DNA of 64,000 nt from CAJCIT01 sp963771305 (GTDB lineage: Bacteria; Acidobacteriota; Terriglobia; Bryobacterales; Bryobacteraceae): positions 228,607-292,606 of the forward strand of contig CAVYTS010000022.1 in assembly GCA_963771305.1 (NCBI GenBank), written 5' to 3'. A program made the position numbers and the translations under genes. The stretch's first letter is position 1, and every line of letters starts with the position of its first letter. The notes below the pieces were generated by a model, which was not told the DNA's origin, ran no database searches, and saw only the letters and a program-made list of their open reading frames with translations. Positions 21,989-30,804 of the stretch are shown in pieces.

Positions 21989-23677
21989 ATGAAACCAGGG
22001 GCAATCGATTACATTATTCTCTCGACGTACTTCCTGTACGTTCTCGGCATTGGGTGGCTGGTCAAAAAGCGAATCAAAACGGGGGTGGATTTTCTGACCT
22101 CGGCCCATTCCATCCCGGTGTGGGTCACGAGCTTGGCCTTTATCGCGACGAACCTCGGCGCGCAGGAAGTGATCGGCATGGTCGCATCGGGCGCCAAGTA
22201 CGGGATGCTCACCTTCAACTTCTACTGGATGGGGGCGATTCCCGGGATGATTATCCTGGGCGTCTTCATGATGCGGTTCTATTACGGCAGCCGCGCCCGC
22301 AGCGCTCCGGAATACCTGAAACTACGGTTTGACGAAAAAACGCGAGGGTTCAACGCGATTACTTTCGCGGTGATGACCATCTTTTCGTCGGGCATTTCGA
22401 TGTACGCGCTGGGCCTGCTGTTTCAGGTGGTGCTGGGCTGGAGCTTCACGAACTCGGTGTTCCTTTCGGCAGCCATCGTACTGGTCTACACCTACCTGGG
22501 AGGACTAACCAGCGCCATCTATAACGAAGTGCTGCAGTTCTTCCTGATCGTTCTGGGCTTTCTACCGCTTTCGGTGATGGCGATCGTTAAGGCGGGAGGC
22601 TGGTCGGGCGTGACTTCGCGGACGACGGCCTTTATGGCCGGGCAGCCGGGATTCGCGAACAATCCCGACGTGATGACGCATACCTGGAAATACATCGGGC
22701 ATGCCTCCCAGAACATGATGGGCGTGGAGTGGTTCGGCATGGTGTTTGGGCTGGGCTGGGTGTTGGGATGCAGTTACTGGTGTTGCAACTTCCTGGTGGT
22801 GCAGCGCGCCATGGCCGCGAACTCAATGGCAGCTTCAAGACTGACGCCGCTAATCGGCGCCTTCCCGAAGATGTTGATGCCGATCGTGGTGGTTGTGCCG
22901 GGCCTCGCCGCGGTGGCGCTTCATCAGATGAACGTGCCGGGCATTTTGGTACCTAAGGGCGATTCGTACAACTACAATCTGGTGCTGACGAACTTGATGG
23001 CTGCGTTTTACCCCTCGGGATTGTTGGGGGTCGGGCTGACCGCGCTCTTTGCATCGTTCATGTCGGGGATGGCGGGTAATGTTACGGCGTTCAACACGGT
23101 ATTCACCTACGACATCTACCAGAGTTACATCAAGAAAAACGCTTCGGACGCACACTACTACAAGGTGGCCAAGATCACCACCGTGGTTGGCGTGTTGCTC
23201 TCTATTGGGACGGCGTACTGGGCGGCACGATCGAACAACATCATGGATTTCTTGCAACTGGTATTCGGGTTCGTGAACGCGCCGCTGTTCGCTACGTTCC
23301 TGCTGGGAATGTTCTGGAAACGCAGCACCGGCCACGGCGCTTTTGCGGGCCTGCTGGTTGGCGAGATCGCCGCCACTTTAACGCTTGGCCTTTCGGTGGC
23401 GGAAGGAACTGGCGGCTGGTTTGGCGTGGTCCACACATTCCCGTCGGCCATGGCTCAGAACTTCTGGATCGCGATTCTGGCGTTTAGTTCGTGCCTGGTG
23501 GTTACCATCGCGGTGAGCCTCGTGACCAAGCCGAAGCCGATAGAAGAACTGCACAACCTGGTTTACGGGTACACGACGATTCCACCGGAGGAACTCGTTC
23601 CCTGGTATATGCGGCCAGTGTTGCTGGCTGTCATTGCCGGCGCCTTCTGCATTCTCTTGAATATCTGGTTCTGGTAG
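21989..23677 (+). CDS. Sodium:solute symporter (SSS family), probably sugar
   Basis: 562 residues with about 14 hydrophobic helices, starting MKPGAIDYIILSTYFLYVLG. The SSS pattern is clear: an unwound first helix region (FIATNLGAQEVIGMVASGAK), YYGSRARSAPEYLKLRFDEK, and a central signature around LFASFMSGMAGNVTAFNTVF with TYDIYQ. It imports a solute with Na+ through the inner membrane. The family covers sugars, amino acids and myo-inositol; the motif style and the divergent galK point to galactose or a related sugar. A 60-residue membrane protein follows after 6 bases. Confidence 0.88.
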   Translation: MKPGAIDYIILSTYFLYVLGIGWLVKKRIKTGVDFLTSAHSIPVWVTSLAFIATNLGAQEVIGMVASGAKYGMLTFNFYWMGAIPGMIILGVFMMRFYYGSRARSAPEYLKLRFDEKTRGFNAITFAVMTIFSSGISMYALGLLFQVVLGWSFTNSVFLSAAIVLVYTYLGGLTSAIYNEVLQFFLIVLGFLPLSVMAIVKAGGWSGVTSRTTAFMAGQPGFANNPDVMTHTWKYIGHASQNMMGVEWFGMVFGLGWVLGCSYWCCNFLVVQRAMAANSMAASRLTPLIGAFPKMLMPIVVVVPGLAAVALHQMNVPGILVPKGDSYNYNLVLTNLMAAFYPSGLLGVGLTALFASFMSGMAGNVTAFNTVFTYDIYQSYIKKNASDAHYYKVAKITTVVGVLLSIGTAYWAARSNNIMDFLQLVFGFVNAPLFATFLLGMFWKRSTGHGAFAGLLVGEIAATLTLGLSVAEGTGGWFGVVHTFPSAMAQNFWIAILAFSSCLVVTIAVSLVTKPKPIEELHNLVYGYTTIPPEELVPWYMRPVLLAVIAGAFCILLNIWFW

Positions 23678-23683
23678 AAAAAC

Positions 23684-23866
23684 ATGGATGACCTTCGAGT
23701 ACCAATCGGCTCGTTTTTCGTGATCCTGGGCGTCATGCTCCTGATTGCCTTCTTCACCATCAGCACGGCGCCGCCACTGTCGACGCCGCAAGTGAACCTG
23801 TGGTGCGGCTTGGTATCGCTTGTTTTTGGGGGGCTCATGCTTTGGCTGGCCCGGCGGAAAGGTTGA
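23684..23866 (+). CDS. Small two-span membrane protein
   Basis: 60 residues with two membrane helices (VPIGSFFVILGVMLLIAFF and NLWCGLVSLVFGGLMLWLAR) and a short periplasmic or cytoplasmic loop. It starts 6 bases after the symporter stop, so it is almost certainly co-transcribed. Such short partners often sit behind SSS-type transporters and may stabilise them, but no function is established from sequence. Confidence 0.65.
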   Translation: MDDLRVPIGSFFVILGVMLLIAFFTISTAPPLSTPQVNLWCGLVSLVFGGLMLWLARRKG

Positions 23867-23930
23867 GCTTAGAAGCCTGTTAATCCCATAAGTGCCCACT
23901 CGCCCAAGTGCCGCGTTGGCCGTTTTGAGA

Positions 23931-23954
23931 GAGCCGGTCGCAGGCGACCGGCTC
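23931..23954. repeat. Perfect 10-bp hairpin
   Basis: GAGCCGGTCG (23,931-23,940), loop CAGG, then CGACCGGCTC (23,945-23,954). It lies between the symporter operon and the lactate permease gene. No T-run follows, so it is either a Rho-assisted or 3'-end-stabilising structure or a copy of a repetitive intergenic palindrome. Confidence 0.6.
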
Positions 23955-23995
23955 GGGCAAGGGTGCCCAGCCCCGCGTAGTACCCTAACCATCGC

Positions 23996-25624
23996 ATGTG
24001 GCAACAGAACTATACGCCGGTCGGTAACAGCTTAGGATGGTCGGCGCTTGTCGCGGCGCTGCCCGTGCTCGCGCTGCTGTATGCGATCGGCATCCGCCGG
24101 GTCACAGCCTGGAAGGCATCGATTCTTGGCTTGGCGACGGCTGCGCTGGTGGCTGCCTTCGCCTACCACATGCCGCCCGCGCTGCTCGTGGATTCAGCGA
24201 TCTACGGGGCTGCCTTCGGCGCGTTCCCCATCTTCTGGATCATTTATTGGGCGATTCTTCTGTACCGGATCACGGTCGACACCGGCCAGTTCGAAATATT
24301 GAAGGAGTCCATCGGGCACCTGACCACCGATCAGAGCTTACAGGCGTTGCTCATCGGGTTCGCCTTTGGTGCGTTTCTGGAAGGCGCGGCGGGCTTCGGA
24401 ACGCCGGTCGCGGTTGCCGCGGCGATCCTGTCCGGGCTTGGCTTTTCCGCTTTCTACGCATCCGGCATCTGCCTGCTTGCCAACACGGCCCCCGTGGCTT
24501 TCGGCAGCATCGGCATACCGCTGGTGACGCTGGCAGCCACCACTAACCTGCCCCTTAACGATCTCAGCGCCAACGTTGGTCGCATCTGCGCGCCGCTGTC
24601 GCTAATCATTCCGGCTTATCTGGTGATGGTCATGGGCGGTCTCAAAGGCCTCCGCCGAGTGTGGCCAGCCGCCTCAGTGTGCGGCGTTTCGTTCGGTGGT
24701 GTTCAGTTTCTGACTTCCAACTTCGTCGGACCATACCTCACGGACATTCTTGGCTCACTGGCGGCCATCGGCTCGCTCGTTCTTCTTTTGCGTTTTTGGA
24801 GGCCGACGGAGGCGGTGGAAGTGGTCGAGTCAAAGCGACGGGTTTCCCCGCTCGGAATGAGGCCTCACGGCCTGACCATCGCTAGAGCATGGTCGCCGTA
24901 CTTTCTGCTGATCGTTTTCATCCTGATTTGGAGCGTGGACGGAGTAAAGACCGAATTCAACAAGGTCAGCTGGATTTTCGGCTGGCCAGGCTTACACAAC
25001 ATGGTTCAACAAACGGCGCCGGTGGTTCCCACGCCCACGCCGTATCCGGCGTTGTATCGGCTGCGCTGGCTTGCCGAGTCCGGAACCGCCTGTGCCTTTT
25101 CTGTGATCGCAGCGGCGATGTTTTTGCGCGTCCGCCCTCGCCGCCTGGCGCAGTTGGCGGTCCTATCCGGACGCCAGCTCACGTTCTCGTTTATCAGCGT
25201 CACCACGGTGCTGGCCCTCGCTTTCCTGATGAACTACTCTGGAGCAACGGGAACTCTGGGTCTGGCCTTCGCTACCTCGGGCAGAGCATTTCCATTCTTC
25301 AGCGCGATGCTGGGGTGGCTGGGGGTCTTTCTCACGGGCAGCGATACATCCGCGAACGCGCTCTTCGGCAATCTGCAAAAAATCACCGCCCAGAGTCTTG
25401 GCTTGAAGCCGGCGCTGATGGCAGCCGCGAATTCGGCTGGTGGCGTGATGGGCAAGATGATCAGCCTGCAGAGCATCGCCGTGGCTGCGGCAGCAGCCGG
25501 GCTCAAGCCGGAGGACGAACCGAAGCTATTTCGCTTTACCCTCCGCCACAGCATCCTGCTGGCTTCACTGATTGGATTACTGACGCTGGCCTACGCTTAT
25601 GTCTTCCCGGAGTTTGCGCGCTGA
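23996..25624 (+). CDS. lldP: L-lactate permease (LctP family)
   Basis: 542 residues with about 13 hydrophobic helices. Start MWQQNYTPVGNSLGWSALVA resembles LldP/GlcA. Family strings: AFGAFLEGAAGFGTPVAVAA, LANTAPVAFGSIGIPLVTLA and TGSDTSANALFGNLQKITAQ, then NSAGGVMGKMISLQSIAVA. It takes up lactate and sometimes glycolate with protons. No lactate dehydrogenase gene is adjacent. Its 3' end overlaps the tail of the convergent TauE-like gene by 48 bases. Confidence 0.93.
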   Translation: MWQQNYTPVGNSLGWSALVAALPVLALLYAIGIRRVTAWKASILGLATAALVAAFAYHMPPALLVDSAIYGAAFGAFPIFWIIYWAILLYRITVDTGQFEILKESIGHLTTDQSLQALLIGFAFGAFLEGAAGFGTPVAVAAAILSGLGFSAFYASGICLLANTAPVAFGSIGIPLVTLAATTNLPLNDLSANVGRICAPLSLIIPAYLVMVMGGLKGLRRVWPAASVCGVSFGGVQFLTSNFVGPYLTDILGSLAAIGSLVLLLRFWRPTEAVEVVESKRRVSPLGMRPHGLTIARAWSPYFLLIVFILIWSVDGVKTEFNKVSWIFGWPGLHNMVQQTAPVVPTPTPYPALYRLRWLAESGTACAFSVIAAAMFLRVRPRRLAQLAVLSGRQLTFSFISVTTVLALAFLMNYSGATGTLGLAFATSGRAFPFFSAMLGWLGVFLTGSDTSANALFGNLQKITAQSLGLKPALMAAANSAGGVMGKMISLQSIAVAAAAAGLKPEDEPKLFRFTLRHSILLASLIGLLTLAYAYVFPEFAR

Positions 25625-26428
25625 CGCCTGGTGAGCATCGAAACCGCTCTCGATGACGACCTTGCCTTTCGGCGCCGGCGGCTTTTGCAAGCCGCGCCAG
25701 CAGAGCTGCCCGCCGAGGATCACCAGCATGATCAGCAGTGCGACCCTAAGGGGACGCTGTGCGACTCGGCCCGCGAGGAATGATCCGGTGACCGCCCCCG
25801 CCACTCCTCCAATCACCAGTTGAATCAGTAATGGCAGATCATAGTTGCCATTGCTGATCTGAAAGCCGCTGCCGATCAAGGACACCAGCAGTCCAAAACA
25901 GAGATCTGTGCCAACTACCGCGGCGGTGGTGAGGTTCGTGAATCCGAGGAGCAGCAGCGATCCGAGCGCGCCGGCGCCGGCCGATGAAAAACCGACCTCG
26001 ATGCCAATGGGAAGAGCGAACCAAGGGAGGTACTTAGCCCGGTCCCTTTGCGTCGATTCAGCTCGTGGCCGCGTCATCCGCCAAAGATGGAAGATGGCGG
26101 TCAGGCCGATCAAGCTGCCAATCAGTACATACAGCAGATCTTGCTTGGCGCCCTTTTGTAAAGAGCCGAGCCAGAGGGAGCCCAAGACAACACCGGGCAA
26201 CCCACCCAGCAGCAGGAACCCCAACACACGAAAATCGACTTGCCGCCGAAACAGGTAGACCGGGGACGCGACCACTTTCACGATGAAGCCAAATGTAAGG
26301 GCGCAGCCCACGGCGATGGCCGGGGGCACGCCGAGCGCCAGCATCAGAATCGGCGTGGTGAGACTCCCGGCTCCGACGCCGGTGATGGCGATGGCGATGG
26401 CGATTACGAATCCCAGTAGGATTGCCAA
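25577..26428 (-). CDS. TauE/SafE-family sulfite or sulfur-anion exporter
   Basis: 283 residues, about eight hydrophobic helices: MAILLGFVIAIAIAITGVGA with the family string GAGSLTTPIL, and a second half repeat SSAGAGALGSLLLLGFTNLT. TauE/SafE proteins export sulfite, sulfoacetate or related anions. It starts one base after the cysH stop, so it belongs to the sulfate assimilation operon and may relieve sulfite build-up made by the reductase. Its C-terminal 16 codons overlap the convergent lactate permease. Confidence 0.85.
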   Translation of the reverse strand: MAILLGFVIAIAIAITGVGAGSLTTPILMLALGVPPAIAVGCALTFGFIVKVVASPVYLFRRQVDFRVLGFLLLGGLPGVVLGSLWLGSLQKGAKQDLLYVLIGSLIGLTAIFHLWRMTRPRAESTQRDRAKYLPWFALPIGIEVGFSSAGAGALGSLLLLGFTNLTTAAVVGTDLCFGLLVSLIGSGFQISNGNYDLPLLIQLVIGGVAGAVTGSFLAGRVAQRPLRVALLIMLVILGGQLCWRGLQKPPAPKGKVVIESGFDAHQASARKLREDISVGQRQ

Positions 26429-26429
26429 A

Positions 26430-27119
26430 TTAGTCCCCCGCTTCGCCCGCTATGTGGATTCCGCATTCGAGTTTGCGGCCGGCCCATCGCCCAGAGCGCA
26501 GATTAGCGGGATCCTGCGGCAGCGCAGTACACGGCTGGCATCCGATGCTAGTGTATCCCCGCTCATACAAAGGCAGCAGTGCTATCTGCTGTTCCCGCGC
26601 GAACTGCCAGACGTCGCGATCGGTCCACGCTGCCAGCGGACTAATCTTGCGGATCTGCTTGCCGCCTGGCAGCGGGAAAACGTCGCTCACGGCGAGGTTA
26701 GCGCGAGTGGGTGATTGCACGCGCCGCAAGCCAGTAAACCAAACATCGTGATTCGCCAAGGCCTTGAACAGAGGTCCCACTTTGCGGAGCTTGCAACATT
26801 TGTCTGGCACGGTCTGATAGAGAATACCGAATTGTGATTCCTGTTCGGCGACGGTCTGCTCTGGGACCACATTCACGAGATTCAGACCATGCCGGCGGGT
26901 CATTTCATCGCGGTACTCATAGACCTCCGGGAAGTGATAGCCGGTTTCAAGAAAGAGCACCGGAATTTCGGGGACGGACTCGCGTAACAACCACAAGACT
27001 GCCATGTCTTCGGCTTGAAAGCTGCACGTAATGCATGGAGCAACGCTCCCGGCCAGGTTTTCCGCGATTGCGGCGCGCGCTTGGTTTGCCAGATCCAGTT
27101 GCAATCGAGTATCAGACAA
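26430..27119 (-). CDS. cysH: Adenylyl-sulfate (APS) reductase, thioredoxin-dependent
   Basis: 229 residues of the CysH family. N-terminal PP-loop-like SFQAEDMAVLWLL, then LETGYHFPEVYEYRDEM. Cys108-Cys109 (DKCCKLRK) and Cys194/Cys197 (IGCQPC) form the CC...CxxC set that binds a 4Fe-4S cluster, the hallmark of APS rather than PAPS reductases; the catalytic Cys219 lies in KLECGIH. It reduces APS to sulfite and AMP with thioredoxin. Together with CysD/CysN upstream and the exporter gene downstream it gives a route that needs no APS kinase. Confidence 0.93.
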   Translation of the reverse strand: MSDTRLQLDLANQARAAIAENLAGSVAPCITCSFQAEDMAVLWLLRESVPEIPVLFLETGYHFPEVYEYRDEMTRRHGLNLVNVVPEQTVAEQESQFGILYQTVPDKCCKLRKVGPLFKALANHDVWFTGLRRVQSPTRANLAVSDVFPLPGGKQIRKISPLAAWTDRDVWQFAREQQIALLPLYERGYTSIGCQPCTALPQDPANLRSGRWAGRKLECGIHIAGEAGD

Positions 27120-27154
27120 AACTAACTCCTTTGTTACACAGGTTGGCTTGGGTG

Positions 27155-27197
27155 TTTGTCCGCTTGCTCACGCGCGCGGTTCAGTGCTGGAGTTGAT
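27155..27197. repeat. Dispersed short repeat, copy 1
   Basis: TTTGTCCGCTTGCTCACGCG followed by CGCGGTTCAGTGCTGGAGTT lies in the 103-base gap between cysN and cysH. Copies 2 (37,054) and 3 (50,781) share the core CTTGCTNACGCRCGYGGTTC plus flanking bases. It does not resemble any gene end and interrupts an otherwise tight operon. Confidence 0.75.
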
Positions 27198-27222
27198 GCG
27201 TCCCAATTGGCAACTGACTGCA

Positions 27223-28926
27223 TTAAATCCCGTCACTCTCGAACCACTCGGGTTCCGGCAGCACAATCTGCGTTTTCGTCAACACTCTGAAGATGCTTTC
27301 GACTGCCTCATCATCATCAACCGGCAATGAGCTCAGTTCGGTCTTTACCTCGCCGTCCGCGGTCTGAATCCGGAACGCAGGGTCGTCCGCTTCCGCCACA
27401 AGCGCCAGCATCGCCGCCCGCTCCACCGAAGTCACCCAAGCGTCGTTCCAAGAGGGAAACAGCACAGCGACACAGCCATGGTCAAAGAGTCTTCGCTCGA
27501 GCCGCGTGGCCAGTTCGAGCCGGCCGCCCAGGCGGATCACTGCTCCGCGGTGCCGGTGGCGCGCCACCCGTTCACCGGTGGTTACCATGCCCTTGGAGCG
27601 TCGCACGGCTCGCTCTTCGCTATGATGCTCCGCCGCACTGGTGATCATGCCTGCCGCCACGGTGGAATTGGATACCGGGTCAATCAGGACAAACGCGCCC
27701 GTGGCCCGATTCTGCAGGTAGTTGTCGACATACAGCGGCCGTGCCGTCTCGAGCCGCACCATGCCAATGGCATTCATCTCCAGCGTGTCAGCCGACTCAT
27801 GTTCCAGGGTGTTGATATTCAGCCGGTAATGAATGGTCCGGACATCAGCCCACTCCTGGTGAGTGGTGTGCTTGAGGCGGTAGCGCTTCTTCAGGTCGAG
27901 CGGGACTTCATTGAGCCAAACCACTGTGGCGTCAAACAGACTGGCGACTGCCGGCACGTCGTCTGCCTTCGCGATCAAGTCGCCGCGCGCGATGTCGATC
28001 TCGTCTTCGAGCGTCAGCGTGACCGATTGGGGAGCATGGGCGCCAGAGAGGTCTCCGTCGAAAGTGACAATGCTCTTCACTCGCGTCTTGCGGCCGGAGG
28101 GTAAAGCGACCACCGTGTCTCCCTCTGAAACGGCGCCCGAAACGATCTGTCCGGCGTAGCCGCGAAAATCCAGGTTCGGACGAACCACGCGCTGTACGGG
28201 GAAGCGGAAGCCGCTCTGGAGCGAGCGCAATCCGACAGGAACGTTTTCCAAGTAATCAAACAGGCTTTGGCCAGTGAACCATGGCATCCGTTCGCTGGGC
28301 GTTACGACGTTATCACCGACCAGAGCGCTGATGGGAATGAAATACGGCTTGACCGAATCGAGCTGGGCGAGAAACTCCTGAAAGTCCTGTTCGATCTGCC
28401 GGAAGACTTGCTCGTCATAATCGACGAGGTCCATTTTGTTCACGGCGATGGCCAAGTTCGGAATGCCCAGGAGGGCAGAGATGTAGGAATGCCGCCGCGA
28501 TTGGGGAAGGAGCCCCTTGCGGGCGTCGACCAGAACGATGGCTAGTTCGGCCGTGGAGGCGCCGGTAACCATATTGCGTGTGAACTGCTCGTGTCCCGGT
28601 GTGTCGGCGATGATGAACTTGCGCTTCGGCGTAGAGAAATAGCGATACGCGACGTCGATGGTGATCCCCTGTTCGCGCTCGGCCCGCAGACCGTCGGTCA
28701 GCAAAGAGAAATCGATAGTTCCCACGTTTCGTCCGACCGAGGCCTTGGTGACAGATTCCAGCTGGTCGTCGTAGACGTTCCGTGAATCGTAGAGCAGGCG
28801 TCCAATCAGAGTCGACTTGCCATCGTCCACACTGCCGGCTGTGGTGAAGCGCAGCAGGTCCTTCGATTCCTCGATCGCGAGGAACTCGTCAAACGACGCA
28901 GGTAGCGGAAGTGTCGCCGCCGCCAT
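27223..28926 (-). CDS. cysN: Sulfate adenylyltransferase large subunit CysN with degenerate APS-kinase-like tail
   Basis: 567 residues from ATG 28,926, which overlaps the cysD stop (TGATG); an in-frame upstream extension is antisense noise. GTPase motifs: GSVDDGKST (31-39), DTPGHEQFTRN, NKMDLVD. The EF-Tu-like domains follow (GYAGQIVSGAVSEGDTVVAL). The GTPase drives formation of APS from sulfate and ATP by CysD. Residues about 457-567 are an extension: HRGAVIRLGGRLELATRLER aligns with the start of APS kinase domains (RGAVxWxTGLSGAGKST...), but the P-loop is gone. So this looks like a CysNC fusion whose kinase half has lost ATP binding. Confidence 0.92.
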   Translation of the reverse strand: MAAATLPLPASFDEFLAIEESKDLLRFTTAGSVDDGKSTLIGRLLYDSRNVYDDQLESVTKASVGRNVGTIDFSLLTDGLRAEREQGITIDVAYRYFSTPKRKFIIADTPGHEQFTRNMVTGASTAELAIVLVDARKGLLPQSRRHSYISALLGIPNLAIAVNKMDLVDYDEQVFRQIEQDFQEFLAQLDSVKPYFIPISALVGDNVVTPSERMPWFTGQSLFDYLENVPVGLRSLQSGFRFPVQRVVRPNLDFRGYAGQIVSGAVSEGDTVVALPSGRKTRVKSIVTFDGDLSGAHAPQSVTLTLEDEIDIARGDLIAKADDVPAVASLFDATVVWLNEVPLDLKKRYRLKHTTHQEWADVRTIHYRLNINTLEHESADTLEMNAIGMVRLETARPLYVDNYLQNRATGAFVLIDPVSNSTVAAGMITSAAEHHSEERAVRRSKGMVTTGERVARHRHRGAVIRLGGRLELATRLERRLFDHGCVAVLFPSWNDAWVTSVERAAMLALVAEADDPAFRIQTADGEVKTELSSLPVDDDEAVESIFRVLTKTQIVLPEPEWFESDGI

Positions 28927-29828
28927 CAGAAGTAGCCTTCCTGTTTCTTCAATTCCATAGACCCGTCTGTGTCGTGATCGATGATCCGGTTCTGCCGCTC
29001 CGAGCGGCGGACCGAGAACAGTTCCTGAATAATCTTGGGTACCGTGTCCGCATCCGAGTAAATGGCTCCGGTGCAGGGGCTGCAGCCGAGCGAGCGCATT
29101 CGGCACTTGACCCACTGTGGCCGCTCGCCAGGCAGGCGTGGAATGAAAGGCTGCTCGACGGAAATCAACGATTCGCCGCGCACCAACATCTCCCTTTCTT
29201 TCGCAAAGTAAAGCGGCACGATGGGGATGTCTTCGGCATGGATGTATTGCCAGACGTCCAGCTCAGTCCAATTGGATAAGGGGAAAACGCGCAGGCTCTC
29301 GCCCGCATCGATGCGGGAGTTGTACACGTTCCAAAGTTCGGGCCGCTGGTTGCGGGGGTTCCACTGGCCGCGGATGTCGCGGAATGAAAAGACACGTTCC
29401 TTGGCCCGCGAGCGCTCTTCATCGCGCCGCGCGCCGCCGATTGCAGCGTCAAACCCGCCCGCACGCAGCGAATCGAGCAGCGCTTGGGTTTTCAACGCTC
29501 CGCAGCAGCGAGGCGTACCCCACGCGTAGGGCGTTGCGCCGTCGTCAAGCGCCTTCTGGTTGGTGTGGACAATCAGCTTGACACCCAGCGAAGCCGTCAG
29601 CCGGTCGCGGAATTCGATCATCTCGCGAAATTTATAGCCGGTATCGACGTGCAGTAAGGGAAAGGGGATCGGTGCGGGAAAAAAGGCCTTCTGCGCCAGC
29701 CGCAACAGCACCGACGAGTCCTTCCCGATGGAATAAAGAAGTACGGGGCGCTGGCATTCCGACACAACCTCGCGGAAGATGTGGATGCTTTCTGCCTCAA
29801 GGAGTCGTAGGTGGTTTAGCCGTTCCAT
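28926..29828 (-). CDS. cysD: Sulfate adenylyltransferase small subunit CysD
   Basis: 300 residues, normal length. PP-loop ATP pyrophosphatase motif YSIGKDSSVLLRLAQKAFFP, then LHVDTGYKFREMIEFRD, GGARRDEERSRAKERVFSFR, and the C-terminal MRSLGCSPCTGAIYSDADTV. It makes APS from sulfate and ATP with CysN, the first step of sulfate assimilation. First gene of the minus-strand operon cysD-cysN-cysH-tauE. Downstream coupling to cysN is by a one-base TGATG overlap. No cysteine-pathway regulator is nearby. Confidence 0.96.
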   Translation of the reverse strand: MERLNHLRLLEAESIHIFREVVSECQRPVLLYSIGKDSSVLLRLAQKAFFPAPIPFPLLHVDTGYKFREMIEFRDRLTASLGVKLIVHTNQKALDDGATPYAWGTPRCCGALKTQALLDSLRAGGFDAAIGGARRDEERSRAKERVFSFRDIRGQWNPRNQRPELWNVYNSRIDAGESLRVFPLSNWTELDVWQYIHAEDIPIVPLYFAKEREMLVRGESLISVEQPFIPRLPGERPQWVKCRMRSLGCSPCTGAIYSDADTVPKIIQELFSVRRSERQNRIIDHDTDGSMELKKQEGYF

Positions 29829-29982
29829 GGGTGGAGCAAGAATATCTCAGGTTATCACAAAACCCCAATCTACCATGGTGAAATAGAGATTCCGGCTTTT
29901 GAAAGGCTCGCCCGGGCAGGATCAAGGCGCTGCAGCTGCTGATTTTAAATGACTTGCTTGTGTCCGGTCCGCGGGCGGAAGA

Positions 29983-30804
29983 TTATCGCGGTGCGGCACC
30001 CAAGGATGCGCCGATGGCCCCTTGGCGAGTCGGCCCGGTTTTAGGGCTACGAGAATAGAGGATCTCGACGATGTTCCGCACGTATTGCTCCGAACTGATC
30101 GGTTCCGTTTCGCCAATCGGGAAGGCAACCAGAGTCTGAAAATAGGCAGCCAGCTCGTCGAAGAGCCGAACACGCGCCCGATCATCCAACCAATCGCGCC
30201 GCATGACTGCCTCCACCGCAATGGCGCCGGCCTCCGGTGGCACCAGCTTCCGCACACGAGCGCAAAGGATCTGATGCGGCAGAAACGAATTGTAACGACC
30301 GCGGACCAAGCCGCTCAGATCTCTCTGCTCCGGCCGGCGGTCGCGGATCACCACTGTGCCGGCGGCCAGATCCCCCAAGCGCTGCCGATGTTTTGACGCC
30401 AGCGTCGCCACGCCTCCGACAAGACCCCAAGCCGGCAATTGATCGAAGATCCGCAACAGGTTTCGGATCACGACCTGACTGAACTGCAACTCCAGTCCAG
30501 TCATATCCATCACCCTCAAACCCAGCATCCATTTGCCCAGGGTCTGGCCTTTCCAAAAGTACTCGCAGCCAATGCCATATCCGATGTAGAGGAGGAAGAA
30601 GCCAACAATATACAGCGCCGACGCCAGATCCTCATTGAAAAAACGCACCAGATCGGTCGTCTTCAGAGCGATGCTGCTAGCGGCCACAATGATGGCGGAA
30701 TCCGCTAGAAACGCCATCATTCGGGTGGCGGGTCCAGCCAGTTGGAGACGGATGGCGACGCCTTCCGGAAGCCTGATCCGGAGCTGGGGGGAAGACTCAA
30801 GCAT
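29983..30804 (-). CDS. RDD-family membrane protein
   Basis: 273 residues from ATG 30,804, overlapping the previous gene by 8 bases; 46 codons upstream in frame are rejected. RDD features: RMMAFLADSAIIVAASSIAL (first helix with RxxAFLxD), then FFLLYIGYGIGCEYFWKGQT with the GKWMLGLRV signature. The last 100 residues are a soluble helical tail ending with SRSPKTGPTRQGAIGASL. RDD proteins are small membrane modules with proposed ion-transport roles. Last gene of the eleven-gene MoxR operon, the usual place for RDD partners. Confidence 0.8.
   Translation of the reverse strand: MLESSPQLRIRLPEGVAIRLQLAGPATRMMAFLADSAIIVAASSIALKTTDLVRFFNEDLASALYIVGFFLLYIGYGIGCEYFWKGQTLGKWMLGLRVMDMTGLELQFSQVVIRNLLRIFDQLPAWGLVGGVATLASKHRQRLGDLAAGTVVIRDRRPEQRDLSGLVRGRYNSFLPHQILCARVRKLVPPEAGAIAVEAVMRRDWLDDRARVRLFDELAAYFQTLVAFPIGETEPISSEQYVRNIVEILYSRSPKTGPTRQGAIGASLGAAPR

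Noticed and set aside
21519..21992. 157-residue ORF between galK and the symporter
   Set aside because: It begins inside galK on the other strand, crosses the operator palindromes and shows no protein-like composition.
23881..23995. Intrinsic terminator after the symporter operon
   Set aside because: The hairpin at 23,931 is strong but no T-run follows, so it is listed as a hairpin repeat instead.
27478..28104. 208-residue plus-strand ORF within cysN
   Set aside because: Antisense shadow of a strongly conserved gene, without motif or ribosome-binding site.
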